Source of the DNA: Rossellomorea sp. SC111
GTDB lineage: Bacteria; Bacillota; Bacilli; Bacillales; Bacillaceae_B
Direction of reading: 5' to 3'
Assembly: GCF_024733565.1 (NCBI RefSeq)
Contig: NZ_JANIOC010000006.1
Coordinates: forward strand, 217,803-281,802
Length of the DNA stretch: 64,000 nt
How positions within the stretch are numbered: position 1 is the stretch's first letter; every line of letters starts with the position of its first letter. The position numbers were made by a program, and so were the translations under genes. Of this stretch, positions 17,148 through 25,854 are shown one piece after another. The notes beneath the pieces are model-generated. The model was not told the DNA's origin. It searched no databases and saw nothing but the letters and a program-made list of their open reading frames with translations.

Positions 17148-17579
17148 ATGGCAAAGTATACAAAAGACGATATTATGAAGCGTGCAGAAGAGCTGGCAAC
17201 AATGATTGCTGAAACGGAAGAAGTGGATTTCTTTAAGCGGGCGGAAGCCCAGATCCACGAAAATCAAAAAGTCCGTGAAATGATCGCCAGTATCAAGAGC
17301 TTACAAAAACAAGCGGTTAACTTCCAACACTATGGTAAAATCGAAGCCTTGAAAATGGTGGAGGCAAAAATTGAAAACCTTGAAAAGGAAATCGATGAAA
17401 TTCCGGTTGTTCAACAATTCAAGGAATCTCAAACGGATGTGAATGATTTACTGCAAATCGTGGCTTCTGTAATTTCAAATAATGTGACTGATCATATTAT
17501 CGAAACGACCGGGGGAGACATACTCCGTGGGGAAACAGGATCACACGTGAAAAACTCAGCCCCTGGCAGTTGTTCCTGA
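17148..17579 (+). CDS. ricA: RicA (YmcA), regulator of RNA processing and development
   Basis: RicA acts with RicF (YlbF) and RicT (YaaT) in a complex that assists RNase Y and promotes biofilm formation, competence and sporulation in B. subtilis. The 143-residue helical protein has the Com_YlbF fold (KRAEELATMIAETEEVDFFKRAE at the start is typical) and a C-terminal tail with GETGSHVKNS and a single Cys at 142. It is translated directly after miaB, as in B. subtilis. The partners are not in the window. Confidence 0.93.
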   Translation: MAKYTKDDIMKRAEELATMIAETEEVDFFKRAEAQIHENQKVREMIASIKSLQKQAVNFQHYGKIEALKMVEAKIENLEKEIDEIPVVQQFKESQTDVNDLLQIVASVISNNVTDHIIETTGGDILRGETGSHVKNSAPGSCS

Positions 17580-17617
17580 TTCAGGGATTATATTAAATGC
17601 TGGATGATTTCAGTTCA

Positions 17618-17670
17618 TAACGATCTATACAGGTAAGGGAAATTCCTTTCTTGTATAGATCGTTTTTTTG
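17618..17670 (+). terminator. Terminator of miaB-ricA
   Basis: AACGATCTATACA pairs with its complement across a 20-nt loop and is followed by seven T. Confidence 0.85.
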
Positions 17671-17725
17671 TTTGTTTTTTCACCATTCACGTATTGCGCA
17701 TTCCGGCACATTCAATTGGGATTCG

Positions 17726-17733
17726 CATACAAT
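17726..17733 (+). promoter_or_regulatory. Candidate sigma-E -10 element for cotE
   Basis: CATACAAT matches the sigma-E -10 consensus about 104 nt before cotE. A second box, CATAAGATG, near 17800 resembles a sigma-K -10. B. subtilis cotE is known to use both factors. Confidence 0.35.
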
Positions 17734-17836
17734 ACATTATCTAAGCAACAATCCCATTATGTAATAAAATTTACTCGCACAAACACCTAGATAGTCGCAT
17801 AAGATGAATTGAAAATGAATGAGGAGGTTCGCTCGA

Positions 17837-18373
17837 ATGGCAGAATATAGAGAGATTATCACTAAAGCGGTCGTAGCGAAGGGACGTAAATTTACACAGT
17901 CTCATCATACGATTTGCCCACCGCATAATCCATCGAGCATTTTAGGCTGCTGGATCATTAACCATCAGTATGAAGCACACAAAGTCGGAAAGAAGGTCGA
18001 AGTTCACGGTTATTATGAAATCAACGTATGGTACTCCCACAGTGACAACACGAAGACATCCGTTGTAACCGAGAGAGTAGAATATACAGATTGCATCAAA
18101 TTAAAATACCGTGATCCAGACTGCTTAGATGACATTGAAGTATGTGCCAGAGTACTGCAACAGCCTAATTGCTGCGAAGCGGTCATTTCACCGAACGGTA
18201 ACAAGATCATCGTTCACGTCGAACGTGAATTCCTGGTGGAAGTTATCGGAGAAACGAAAGTATGTGTCCTAGTGAATCCTGAAGGTTGTGACGATGAAGA
18301 CTGGGATTGCGACTTGGATGATGAAGAATTTGAAGAGTTAGATCCAGACTTCTTAGAAGGCGACGAAGAATAA
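17837..18373 (+). CDS. cotE: Spore coat morphogenetic protein CotE
   Basis: CotE organises the outer coat on the forespore surface in the mother cell. The 178-residue protein shows the conserved start [20 protein letters not shown], the [12 protein letters not shown] segment near 36 and a beta-rich middle. The very acidic C-terminal tail (about 150-178, mostly D and E) is typical of the family. ATG 17837 matches the family N-terminus and follows GAGGAGG; a longer in-frame start at 17819 overlaps the ribosome site. Three terminator-like hairpins follow. In B. subtilis mutS comes next; here 20 kb intervene. Confidence 0.97.
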   Translation: MAEYREIITKAVVAKGRKFTQSHHTICPPHNPSSILGCWIINHQYEAHKVGKKVEVHGYYEINVWYSHSDNTKTSVVTERVEYTDCIKLKYRDPDCLDDIEVCARVLQQPNCCEAVISPNGNKIIVHVEREFLVEVIGETKVCVLVNPEGCDDEDWDCDLDDEEFEELDPDFLEGDEE

Positions 18374-18379
18374 TATTTA

Positions 18380-18410
18380 CTAGGAAGACGGCCTCTTCCT
18401 AGTTTTTTTC
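18380..18410 (+). terminator. cotE terminator 1
   Basis: CTAGGAAGA pairs with TCTTCCTAG across a 5-nt loop and is followed by seven T, right after the cotE stop. Confidence 0.9.
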
Positions 18411-18445
18411 TTGCAAATGGCAAGAGGGGTATGGATTAGAATACC

Positions 18446-18474
18446 GGGCATCTGGCCAGATGCTCTTTTTTTAT
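18446..18474 (+). terminator. cotE terminator 2 (perfect palindrome)
   Basis: GAGCATCTGG-type palindrome at 18446-18465 without a separate loop, followed by seven T. In RNA the central bases would open as the loop. Confidence 0.7.
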
Positions 18475-18480
18475 GTGTGA

Positions 18481-18517
18481 AACCAATCACTAAGTCCCGG
18501 TGATTGGTTTTTTCCTT
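18481..18517 (+). terminator. cotE terminator 3
   Basis: AACCAATCAC (18481-18490) pairs with GTGATTGGTT (18500-18509) and is followed by T. Third hairpin within 140 bp. Confidence 0.75.
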
Positions 18518-18605
18518 ACCGTGAATCACATACGCTGACTCTTTTATTGTATGTTAAAATAAAAAAGAAATAAAACATACAGCCGGTAATGAAAGGATTT
18601 TTTAT

Positions 18606-20774
18606 ATGAAAAAGATTTTGGTCCTGGCAGAAAAACCTTCTGTCGGTAGAGATATTGCCCGAGTACTTCAGTGTACGAAAAATGGAAATGGATATTTGGA
18701 GGGAAACGATTTTGTCGTCACATGGGCCCTTGGTCATCTGGTGACACTGGCCGAGCCTGAAAGCTATGATGATCGATATAAATCTTGGAAGCTTGAAGAC
18801 CTGCCCATGCTCCCATCCTCCCTTAATCTTGTTGTCATCAAGAAAACGGGAAAACAATTCAACACGGTCAAAGCGCAAATGAACCGCCCTGATGTAAAAG
18901 AGATCGTCATTGCCACCGATGCCGGTCGTGAAGGGGAGCTTGTCGCCCGTTGGATCATCGAAAAAGCCAGGGTGAATAAGCCGTTAAAACGTTTATGGAT
19001 TTCATCTGTCACCGACAAAGCCATAAAGGATGGATTCAAAGGGCTCAAGGATGCGAAAGGCTACGAAAATTTATATGCTGCCGCCGAGGCACGCTCCGTT
19101 GCCGATTGGTATGTCGGGATGAACGCAACCAGAGCGCTGACGACCAAGCACAATGCCCAATTGTCTTGCGGACGTGTCCAAACACCGACGATAAGTATCA
19201 TTGCCCAGCGTGAGGAAGAAATAAAGAATTTCACCCCACAATCTTTCTACGGGATACAAACTGTAACGGATAGAGGTACCTTTTTGTGGTCCAACAGGAA
19301 ATCCAATGACTCGAGAACGTTTTCCAAAGAAGAAATCACCTCAATCATGGAGTCATTAAAAGGCAGGAAGGAAATCGTCATTCAATCAGTAAAGAAAACA
19401 TTGAAGAAAAATTATGCACCTTCTCTTTATGATTTAACTGAATTACAAAGAGATGCCCATAAAATCTTTGGGTTTTCTGCTAAAGAAACGCTTTCCATCA
19501 TGCAGAAATTGTATGAGCAGCATAAGTTAGTGACGTACCCGAGAACAGATAGTAAACATTTATCAAGTGATATGGTTTCAACACTTAAGGACAGATTGAA
19601 AGCGGTGAACGTTCAGCCTTACCGTCTGATGGCGCACAGAGCGCTACAGGGCGCTGTGCAATTGTCAAAAGCCTATGTAGATGATCAAAAGGTGACAGAT
19701 CATCATGCGATTATCCCGACGGAGGAAACACCTTTCCTTCAGAAGCTACAAGACAGGGAAAGAAAAATATATGATTTAATCGTCAAGCGTTTCTTAGCCG
19801 TTTTCCTTCCGCCATATCAATACGAACAAACGACTGTAGAAGCTACAATCGGGTCGGAAACGTTTCAAACAAAAGGAAAGCGGATTGTAGAGTCCGGATG
19901 GAAAGAACTCTATGATCACAACACCGATGCAGACCAACTCCTTTCCAAAATGGAAGAAGGGGCTGCCTATCCGCTCCTCTCAATGAAAGAAACGGAGGGA
20001 CAAACGAATCCTCCAGGCAGATTTAATGAGGGGACATTGTTATCCGCCATGGAAAACCCTAAGAAGTTCATGAAAGAAAACAATAAAGACCTGCTCGCTA
20101 CGATTCATGAGGCAGGGGGGCTCGGGACTGTCGCAACAAGAGCAGATATTATTGAAAAACTCTTTAATTCAGGGGTAATAGAGTCAAAAGGGAAAGATAT
20201 TCATATGACTTCAAAAGGGAAGCAACTATTGGAACTTGCTCCTCAGGAGCTAAGGTCACCTACTTTGACAGCGGTGTGGGAGCAAAAGCTTGAAAAAATC
20301 GCCAATGGATCCTTGAAGAAGCAGGATTTTCTGAAAGAAATCAAGGATTATACGAAAAAGTCCGTCAGTGAAATCAAAAATTCAACCAAAAAATTCACCC
20401 ATGATAACCTGACAGGTACAAAGTGTCCGGACTGTGGGAATTTAATGTTAGAAATTAATAATAAGCATGGAAAGAAACTGGTATGCCAAGACAGGGAATG
20501 TGGTCACCGGAAAAATATCAGTAAGAAAACGAATGCCCGATGTCCGAATTGCCATAAACGCCTGGACTTAAGAGGAGAAGGGGAAGGGCAGACGTTCACC
20601 TGTGTTTGTGGTCATAGAGAAAAATTATCGACATTCAATGAAAGGAGAAAAAAAGAAAAGAATAGTAAAGCCACAAAAAGGGATGTCAATAAATACTTAA
20701 ACACACAACAGAAGGAAGAGCCTGTCAATACAGCATTAGCTGATGCATTGGCTAAGTTGAAATTGGATCAGTAG
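18606..20774 (+). CDS. topB: DNA topoisomerase III
   Basis: A type IA topoisomerase that relaxes or decatenates DNA through a transient single-strand break. The 722-residue protein begins with the Toprim domain (LAEKPSVGRDIARVL at 7-21; DAGREGE at 105-111). The catalytic tyrosine is Y311 in TYPRTDS. The C-terminus has two zinc-ribbon-like units, about residues 606-627 (CPDC ... CGH) and 643-670 (CPNC ... CVCGH). Length equals B. subtilis TopB, which also carries such a tail. It is monocistronic, starting 89 nt after the third terminator, and is not next to cotE in B. subtilis. Confidence 0.95.
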   Translation: MKKILVLAEKPSVGRDIARVLQCTKNGNGYLEGNDFVVTWALGHLVTLAEPESYDDRYKSWKLEDLPMLPSSLNLVVIKKTGKQFNTVKAQMNRPDVKEIVIATDAGREGELVARWIIEKARVNKPLKRLWISSVTDKAIKDGFKGLKDAKGYENLYAAAEARSVADWYVGMNATRALTTKHNAQLSCGRVQTPTISIIAQREEEIKNFTPQSFYGIQTVTDRGTFLWSNRKSNDSRTFSKEEITSIMESLKGRKEIVIQSVKKTLKKNYAPSLYDLTELQRDAHKIFGFSAKETLSIMQKLYEQHKLVTYPRTDSKHLSSDMVSTLKDRLKAVNVQPYRLMAHRALQGAVQLSKAYVDDQKVTDHHAIIPTEETPFLQKLQDRERKIYDLIVKRFLAVFLPPYQYEQTTVEATIGSETFQTKGKRIVESGWKELYDHNTDADQLLSKMEEGAAYPLLSMKETEGQTNPPGRFNEGTLLSAMENPKKFMKENNKDLLATIHEAGGLGTVATRADIIEKLFNSGVIESKGKDIHMTSKGKQLLELAPQELRSPTLTAVWEQKLEKIANGSLKKQDFLKEIKDYTKKSVSEIKNSTKKFTHDNLTGTKCPDCGNLMLEINNKHGKKLVCQDRECGHRKNISKKTNARCPNCHKRLDLRGEGEGQTFTCVCGHREKLSTFNERRKKEKNSKATKRDVNKYLNTQQKEEPVNTALADALAKLKLDQ

Positions 20775-20783
20775 CCTTTCCTG

Positions 20784-20822
20784 GGGATGAGTGCCTATTT
20801 TGGCAATCATCCCTATCTTTTA
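20784..20822 (+). terminator. Probable topB terminator
   Basis: GGGATGA and TGCC (20784-20795) pair with GGCA and TCATCCC (20802-20813), with a weakly T-rich tail. Confidence 0.6.
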
Positions 20823-20874
20823 TCATAATATATTGATAGAATATTTGTAATTATGAAAAAACGAGGTGGGATCA

Positions 20875-21393
20875 ATGACATCCTTTACAATTGAAGAGTT
20901 TTTTGAGGCAATCGAAACGGGCGATAAAGCGGTAGTGGAACAAACGTTACGAAATGATACAAATCTTTGTAATGCAGAGAATGAACAAGGTTTAACCGCA
21001 CTCGGGGTGGCGTCGCACTTTGATCAAAAGGAAATCGTGGAGCTCCTTCTGAATTTTGGTGCAGATATCAATTCCGTTTCCAATTCAAAGGTACCCTACA
21101 TTCCTTCCAACACAGCTCTACATGCCGGAATCGCCGGAAAAGCATCGAAAGAATTAGTGGAGTTTCTGCTGAATCAGGGAGCGAATGTAAATCAAAGCGA
21201 TTCATCAGGGCATACACCTTTACATATTGCTGCTTTCGATGGAAGCTCAGAAATTGTCTCTTTGCTCCTGGCTTTTGGAAACGGTCGAGTCATCCAATCA
21301 GAAGATATCCAATCTCCATTGGAGATCGCTACTGAAAGAAATAATAAAGATTTCTTGAGGGCTCATGAGAAATTTGAGAAAACGAAGATATAG
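20875..21393 (+). CDS. Ankyrin-repeat protein
   Basis: The 172-residue protein is built of about four ankyrin repeats: NEQGLTALGVASHFDQKEIV (about 40-59), then the SNTALHAGIAGKASKELVEF unit, SGHTPLHIAAFDGSSEIVSL and a final degenerate unit (IQSPLEIATERNNKDFLRAH). The repeats form a helical stack for protein binding; the partner is unknown. There is no signal peptide. ATG 20875 was preferred to an in-frame GTG nine bases earlier because ACGAGGTGG then serves as ribosome site. Single gene with its own terminator. Confidence 0.85.
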   Translation: MTSFTIEEFFEAIETGDKAVVEQTLRNDTNLCNAENEQGLTALGVASHFDQKEIVELLLNFGADINSVSNSKVPYIPSNTALHAGIAGKASKELVEFLLNQGANVNQSDSSGHTPLHIAAFDGSSEIVSLLLAFGNGRVIQSEDIQSPLEIATERNNKDFLRAHEKFEKTKI

Positions 21394-21403
21394 TGTCAGA
21401 TGA

Positions 21404-21438
21404 GGCGCATTCCCTAATGGGGATGCGTATTCTTTATA
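21404..21438 (+). terminator. Ankyrin gene terminator
   Basis: GGCGCATTCCC pairs with GGGGATGCGT across TAAT, followed by ATTCTTT. Confidence 0.7.
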
Positions 21439-21551
21439 TTGGAAAAATTTTTAGAAGGATTGTACGCGTTTTCATTGTTGGTTTGAAGGGTTTTATATAA
21501 AAACATTCCTCCTGATATATTCTGAAAAAATAATATTTTTAGAAAATTCTG

Positions 21552-21580
21552 TTGTTATTTGTCGTTTTTCGTATTAGAAT
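21552..21580 (+). promoter_or_regulatory. Sigma-A-type promoter of the cstA-like gene
   Basis: TTGTTA (21552-21557), a 17-bp spacer and TAGAAT (21575-21580) lie 37 nt before the ATG. Confidence 0.5.
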
Positions 21581-21617
21581 AAACGTTAATTTCAATTGGA
21601 GAAGGGAGGACATCGTG

Positions 21618-23072
21618 ATGCTCACATTTCTTGCATCCATCTGTATTCTGGTAGTTGGTTATTTCTTTTATTCAAAGGTGGTTGAAAAGATTTTCGGAGT
21701 CGATGATTCCACTATCACACCTGCATATGCTAAAAAAGACGGCTTGGATTATATGCCGATGAGCTGGTGGAAAGCAAGTCTGGTACAACTCTTGAACATT
21801 GCGGGATTGGGTCCGATCTTCGGGGCGATACTGGGTGCTTTATATGGTCCTGTGGCCTTTTTGTGGATTGTGATAGGAACATTGTTCGCTGGAGCAGTAC
21901 ATGATTATTTTTCCGGGATGCTCTCTCTGAGACATAATGGGGCACAGTTCCCGACAATCGTAGGGAAATATTTAGGGAAACCCGTTCAGTCCGTCATGAA
22001 CATTTTATCCATCGTGTTAATGGTCCTTGTAGCGGCTGCCTTTACATCGGGTCCGGCGCAACTAATGGCAGAGGTGACACCGCTTAACTTTATGACCTCT
22101 CTGGTTATTATCTTTACATATTTTCTGATTGCAACAGTTTTACCGGTCAATAAAATCATCGGTAGAATTTATCCCATTTTTGGGGCGATACTTATATTTA
22201 TGGCGGTAGCGATCGGAATCGGATTATTCTTCTTTGAACATCCGGTACCTAATTTAACATTTGAGAACTTGCATCCAGGCGAACTGCCATTATGGCCGCT
22301 CTTAATGGTCACGGTGTCATGCGGAGCAATTTCGGGCTTCCATTCCACTCAAAGTCCGATCTTGGCAAGGACCCTTAAACGGGAAAGTGAAGGTCGGAAA
22401 GTATTTTATGGGGCGATGGTAGCTGAAGGTATCATAGCACTTATCTGGGCTGCTGCTGGTATGGCATTCTTCAATGGAACAGGCGGTCTACAAGAAGCAT
22501 TGGCTTCAGGAGGACCTGCAGGGGTAGTCAATGAAATAAGCAAAACGACCCTTGGGACTCTCGGCGGGATACTTGCAGTCCTTGGTGTCATCATTCTACC
22601 AGTGACGACAGGGGATACCGCCCTCAGATCCTCACGTATGATGCTCGCAGATTTACTGAGCGATTTTCGGAAGAAAGAAATACAGGGGAAATGGCTTCCC
22701 GGATTACTCGTCATCCCCGTTGCAGTACCTACTTTCCTGCTGACTCAGATCGATTATGCCTTTCTTTGGAGGTATGTGGGTTGGTCGAATCAAGTAGTAG
22801 CGACTGTCATGCTATGGACCGCTTCCATCTATTTATTGCAGAAAGCAAGATTCCACTGGATTTGCAGTCTTCCCGCACTGTTTATGACAGGAGTGGTAAG
22901 TTCGTATATTTTCTACGCACCGGAAGGATTCGGACTTTCTTATTCAGTTTCGATGGTCCTTGGAACAATCATCTGGCTTGCCGTATTGATCTGGTTTATT
23001 GGACAGGTATTAAAGTACAAACCAGAAAAACAGCAGTCACTTGAAATGAAATCAGTAAATTCATACCGTTAA
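21618..23072 (+). CDS. cstA: CstA-family carbon starvation protein (putative pyruvate/peptide carrier)
   Basis: The 484-residue integral membrane protein has about 12-13 hydrophobic segments and the CstA signatures NIAGLGPIFGAILGALYGP (about 52-70), HDYFSGMLSLRHNG and GDTALRSSRM. In enteric bacteria CstA and BtsT import pyruvate or peptides under carbon limitation. This is the short form; the classic proteins run to 600-700 residues, so the C-terminal part is missing by family design rather than by truncation. ATG 21618 with GGGAGG is chosen. It precedes the pyrimidine cluster but has its own promoter and terminator. Confidence 0.85.
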   Translation: MLTFLASICILVVGYFFYSKVVEKIFGVDDSTITPAYAKKDGLDYMPMSWWKASLVQLLNIAGLGPIFGAILGALYGPVAFLWIVIGTLFAGAVHDYFSGMLSLRHNGAQFPTIVGKYLGKPVQSVMNILSIVLMVLVAAAFTSGPAQLMAEVTPLNFMTSLVIIFTYFLIATVLPVNKIIGRIYPIFGAILIFMAVAIGIGLFFFEHPVPNLTFENLHPGELPLWPLLMVTVSCGAISGFHSTQSPILARTLKRESEGRKVFYGAMVAEGIIALIWAAAGMAFFNGTGGLQEALASGGPAGVVNEISKTTLGTLGGILAVLGVIILPVTTGDTALRSSRMMLADLLSDFRKKEIQGKWLPGLLVIPVAVPTFLLTQIDYAFLWRYVGWSNQVVATVMLWTASIYLLQKARFHWICSLPALFMTGVVSSYIFYAPEGFGLSYSVSMVLGTIIWLAVLIWFIGQVLKYKPEKQQSLEMKSVNSYR

Positions 23073-23077
23073 TCGAG

Positions 23078-23113
23078 GAACAGCCTTTTCATTTGAGGAG
23101 GCTGTTTTTTTGT
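23078..23113 (+). terminator. cstA terminator
   Basis: AACAGCCT pairs with GAGGCTGTT across an 11-nt loop and is followed by seven T. Confidence 0.85.
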
Positions 23114-23178
23114 GCATATTTAAAAACGTGTAGCTTCTTTTTTGCAAAAAAAATTAGAGAAATGAAGGATTGTGAACT

Positions 23179-23207
23179 TTGTCGATTAAAAACTGAATTT
23201 TTATAAG
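23179..23207 (+). promoter_or_regulatory. Possible sigma-A promoter of the pyrimidine degradation operon
   Basis: TTGTCG (23179-23184), 17 bp, TATAAG (23202-23207). It would leave a leader of nearly 300 nt, so a closer promoter may be the real one. The 23114-23500 gap holds no gene. Confidence 0.3.
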
Positions 23208-23326
23208 ATTTGGACAAATTATTCTACAAATTTCGCGTGGTACGTATGATACCTTATGAGAAACGGACAGGATGGCTTAATGAATTGATTTCAATACATA
23301 ATGACAAGTGATGAAGGTAGTTCGTG

Positions 23327-23341
23327 TTACACAATGTATAA
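23327..23341 (+). promoter_or_regulatory. Near-palindromic motif, copy 1 (candidate PucR-type operator)
   Basis: TTACACAATGTATAA is a 7-1-7 inverted repeat with 6 of 7 pairs. The same motif with one change lies before the dehydrogenase gene at 32336. The shared block extends to TGTTACACAATGT.TAATG.A in both. Confidence 0.5.
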
Positions 23342-23450
23342 TGCAATCTATTTTGGTACGGGTTAAAATTAAGCGAAAATACTTAAAATTCAGAATTTAT
23401 TCAGACATCAGTGAACTCTAGTATGTGTTTACATATGAAGCAAAAAGCAA

Positions 23451-23464
23451 TGTAAGCGCTTACT
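23451..23464 (+). promoter_or_regulatory. cre site (CcpA operator)
   Basis: TGTAAGCGCTTACT fits the Bacillus cre consensus TGWAARCGYTWNCW at every position, 36 nt before the first gene of the operon. It predicts carbon catabolite repression. Confidence 0.75.
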
Positions 23465-23500
23465 ATTTTATCAAAATCTTAGCGAAATGGGGGAATTGAA

Positions 23501-24391
23501 ATGTCAGACTTGGTTACAATCGGCCTCATTCAGGCTTCTCATGAGGTGGATGGGAATGAAACGGTGGATGTCCATAAGGAGAATGCAATCAAAAAGCATG
23601 TGGAACTAGTGAGAGACGCAGCGAAAAAAGGGGCTCAAATCATATGCTTGCAGGAGATATTCTACGGGCCGTACTTTTGCTCAGAGCAGAATCCTAAATG
23701 GTATGACTCTGCAGAAGAAATCCCGAATGGTCCGACTACAAAACAATTCCAGGATCTTGCCAAAGAACTGGGTGTGGTCATCGTTCTACCGATCTATGAG
23801 CAGGAAGGAATAGCAACCTACTATAATACGGCAGCTGTCATCGACGCAGATGGATCTTACTTGGGTAAATATCGAAAACAGCATATTCCCCACGTGGGGG
23901 TCGGGGAGGAAGGATACGGGTTCTGGGAGAAATATTATTTCAAACCGGGAAATCTTGGGTATCCGGTATTTGATACGGCTTATGCCAAGGTAGGGGTCTA
24001 TATTTGTTACGACAGGCATTTCCCTGAAGGAGCACGCTTATTAGGATTGAAGGGGGCAGAAATTGTCTTTAATCCGTCAGCGACCGTAGCGGGGCTTTCC
24101 GAATACTTATGGAAACTTGAACAGCCTGCTCATGCAGTGGCAAATGGGTACTATTTGGGAGCCATCAATCGTGTAGGGTATGAAGGTCCCTGGAATATGG
24201 GTGAATTCTATGGCCAGTCCTATCTGGTCGATCCAAGGGGCAGCTTTGTTTCGATTGGGAGCAGGAATCAGGATGAGGTGATCATCGGGGAGATGAATAA
24301 AAAGTTATTAAGGGAAGTGAGGGATACATGGCAGTTTTATCGTGACCGGAGACCCGAGACGTATAACGATATGACTGCTTTACTTCCTTAA
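23501..24391 (+). CDS. Beta-ureidopropionase (N-carbamoyl-beta-alanine amidohydrolase)
   Basis: The nitrilase-superfamily enzyme cleaves N-carbamoyl-beta-alanine or N-carbamoyl-beta-aminoisobutyrate to the beta-amino acid, CO2 and ammonia, the third step of reductive pyrimidine breakdown. The 296-residue protein shows the Glu-Lys-Cys triad in CLQEIFYGPYF (near residue 47), GKYRKQHIPH (near 121) and VYICYDRHFPEG (near 168). Plain N-carbamoylputrescine amidase is a close relative, but the neighbours (PreTA, dihydropyrimidinase) settle the substrate. First gene of the operon, with cre and motif sites upstream. Confidence 0.9.
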   Translation: MSDLVTIGLIQASHEVDGNETVDVHKENAIKKHVELVRDAAKKGAQIICLQEIFYGPYFCSEQNPKWYDSAEEIPNGPTTKQFQDLAKELGVVIVLPIYEQEGIATYYNTAAVIDADGSYLGKYRKQHIPHVGVGEEGYGFWEKYYFKPGNLGYPVFDTAYAKVGVYICYDRHFPEGARLLGLKGAEIVFNPSATVAGLSEYLWKLEQPAHAVANGYYLGAINRVGYEGPWNMGEFYGQSYLVDPRGSFVSIGSRNQDEVIIGEMNKKLLREVRDTWQFYRDRRPETYNDMTALLP

Positions 24392-24474
24392 CCAAGCTGG
24401 AACCGGTGTTTATATTCCTAAGGAGTGCTCAAATCTTTGATTCATTAATCGGAAATGAAGAGGGGGAAGTCAGT

Positions 24475-25830
24475 TTGTCCAACACACTTTCATTACTCAA
24501 TCTTGAGAAGAATTTTCAGGAAACCCAAAAGGGGTTAACTGGTAGGGAGGCATTGGAGGAAGCAAATCGATGTTTGTATTGCTATGATGCACCATGCATT
24601 CAAGCTTGTCCAACAGGCATCGATATACCATCATTTATTAAAAAGATTGCATCAGGCAATTTAAAGGGATCTGCTAAGACAATCATGTCTGCAAATCCCG
24701 TTGGGGCTAGCTGCTCAAGGGTCTGCCCGACAGAGGAGCTATGTGAAGGAGCATGTGTACTGAATTCTTCAACTAAACCCATTATGATCGGGGATCTTCA
24801 ACGGTATGCAACAGATTGGGCTAGACATAATGACACTGTGCTCTTTGAAGCGGGAGAGCCAAACGGAAAGAAAGTCGGCATCATTGGAGGGGGACCGGCG
24901 GGGCTTTCGGCAGCAAGGGAACTCGCGCGCTTTGGTTATGATGTAACGATCTATGAGGCTGAAAAAGAAGCGGGGGGCTTAAATACGTATGGCATCGTTT
25001 CGTTCCGCCTTCCCCAAAGCATTTCTTATTGGGAAGTGGAACAGGTAAAGAAAATGAATGTAGAGATCCGGACAAATGTGAAAGTAGGCCGGGATATATC
25101 TGCCGGGGAAATTGCAATGAAACATGATTTTGTCATCCTGGCTGCAGGAATGTCCAGTGTCCCGGACTTGAGGATTGATGGAGAAGATCTGATAGGTGTG
25201 CATGATGCCATTGAGTTTGTGAAAAAAACCAAAAGTGGCAAGTTGAATCACGAGTACATCGGTAAAAAAGTAGTGGTGATCGGTGCAGGAAATACAGCCA
25301 TAGATGGAGCCACTTGCCCCATTCGTCTGGGAGCAGAGAATGTTAAGATCTTATACCGGCGTACAAAAGAAGAAATGACAGCTTATGATTTTGAATACGA
25401 ATTTGCTAAGCAGGATGGTGTGGAATTCCGCTGGTTGACGGCTCCTCAAAGAATTATCGGAAATGAAAAAGGAGAGGTTACAGGGATTGAATGCATCAGG
25501 ATGGAGCTTGGCGAACAAGGCTCAGATGGAAGAAGACGCCCCATTCCGGTTAACGGATCCGAATTCATTTTGCCCGTTGACGTCGTCATTAAAGCCATTG
25601 GACAGACCCGCCATCTTACACTAATTGAACAATTCGGGTTGGAGCACTCTGAAGGAGTGGTGAAGGTTGATCCCGGGACTTTTCAAACGTCGAATCCCTC
25701 GATTTTTGCCTGTGGGGACATCGTATTCGGTAAAGGTATAGGGGAAGCGATGGTCGTTACGGCAGCAGAGCAAGGGAAGCAGGCAGCATACCATTTACAT
25801 GAGATATGTTCAACAATAAAAGTGAATTAA
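24475..25830 (+). CDS. preT: Dihydropyrimidine dehydrogenase, NAD(P)H- and FAD-binding subunit
   Basis: PreT passes electrons from NAD(P)H through FAD and Fe-S clusters to PreA, which reduces uracil and thymine. The 451-residue protein has the N-terminal Fe-S cysteines CLYCYDAPCIQACPTGID, a second group CSRVCPTEELCEGAC, the FAD site GIIGGGPAGLSAARELA and the NAD(P)H site VVVIGAGNTAIDGA, in GltD-like order. I chose TTG 24475, preceded by GAGGGGGAAG, since no ATG lies near; an upstream GTG at 24406 is less likely. It precedes preA by 24 nt. Confidence 0.9.
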   Translation: MSNTLSLLNLEKNFQETQKGLTGREALEEANRCLYCYDAPCIQACPTGIDIPSFIKKIASGNLKGSAKTIMSANPVGASCSRVCPTEELCEGACVLNSSTKPIMIGDLQRYATDWARHNDTVLFEAGEPNGKKVGIIGGGPAGLSAARELARFGYDVTIYEAEKEAGGLNTYGIVSFRLPQSISYWEVEQVKKMNVEIRTNVKVGRDISAGEIAMKHDFVILAAGMSSVPDLRIDGEDLIGVHDAIEFVKKTKSGKLNHEYIGKKVVVIGAGNTAIDGATCPIRLGAENVKILYRRTKEEMTAYDFEYEFAKQDGVEFRWLTAPQRIIGNEKGEVTGIECIRMELGEQGSDGRRRPIPVNGSEFILPVDVVIKAIGQTRHLTLIEQFGLEHSEGVVKVDPGTFQTSNPSIFACGDIVFGKGIGEAMVVTAAEQGKQAAYHLHEICSTIKVN

Positions 25831-25854
25831 AATTGTTTACGAGGGGGGAATTCC

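Noticed and set aside
23239..23253. GGTACGTATGATACC as an operator
   Set aside because: Only the outer four bases pair well; too weak to set against the shared motif and the cre site nearby.
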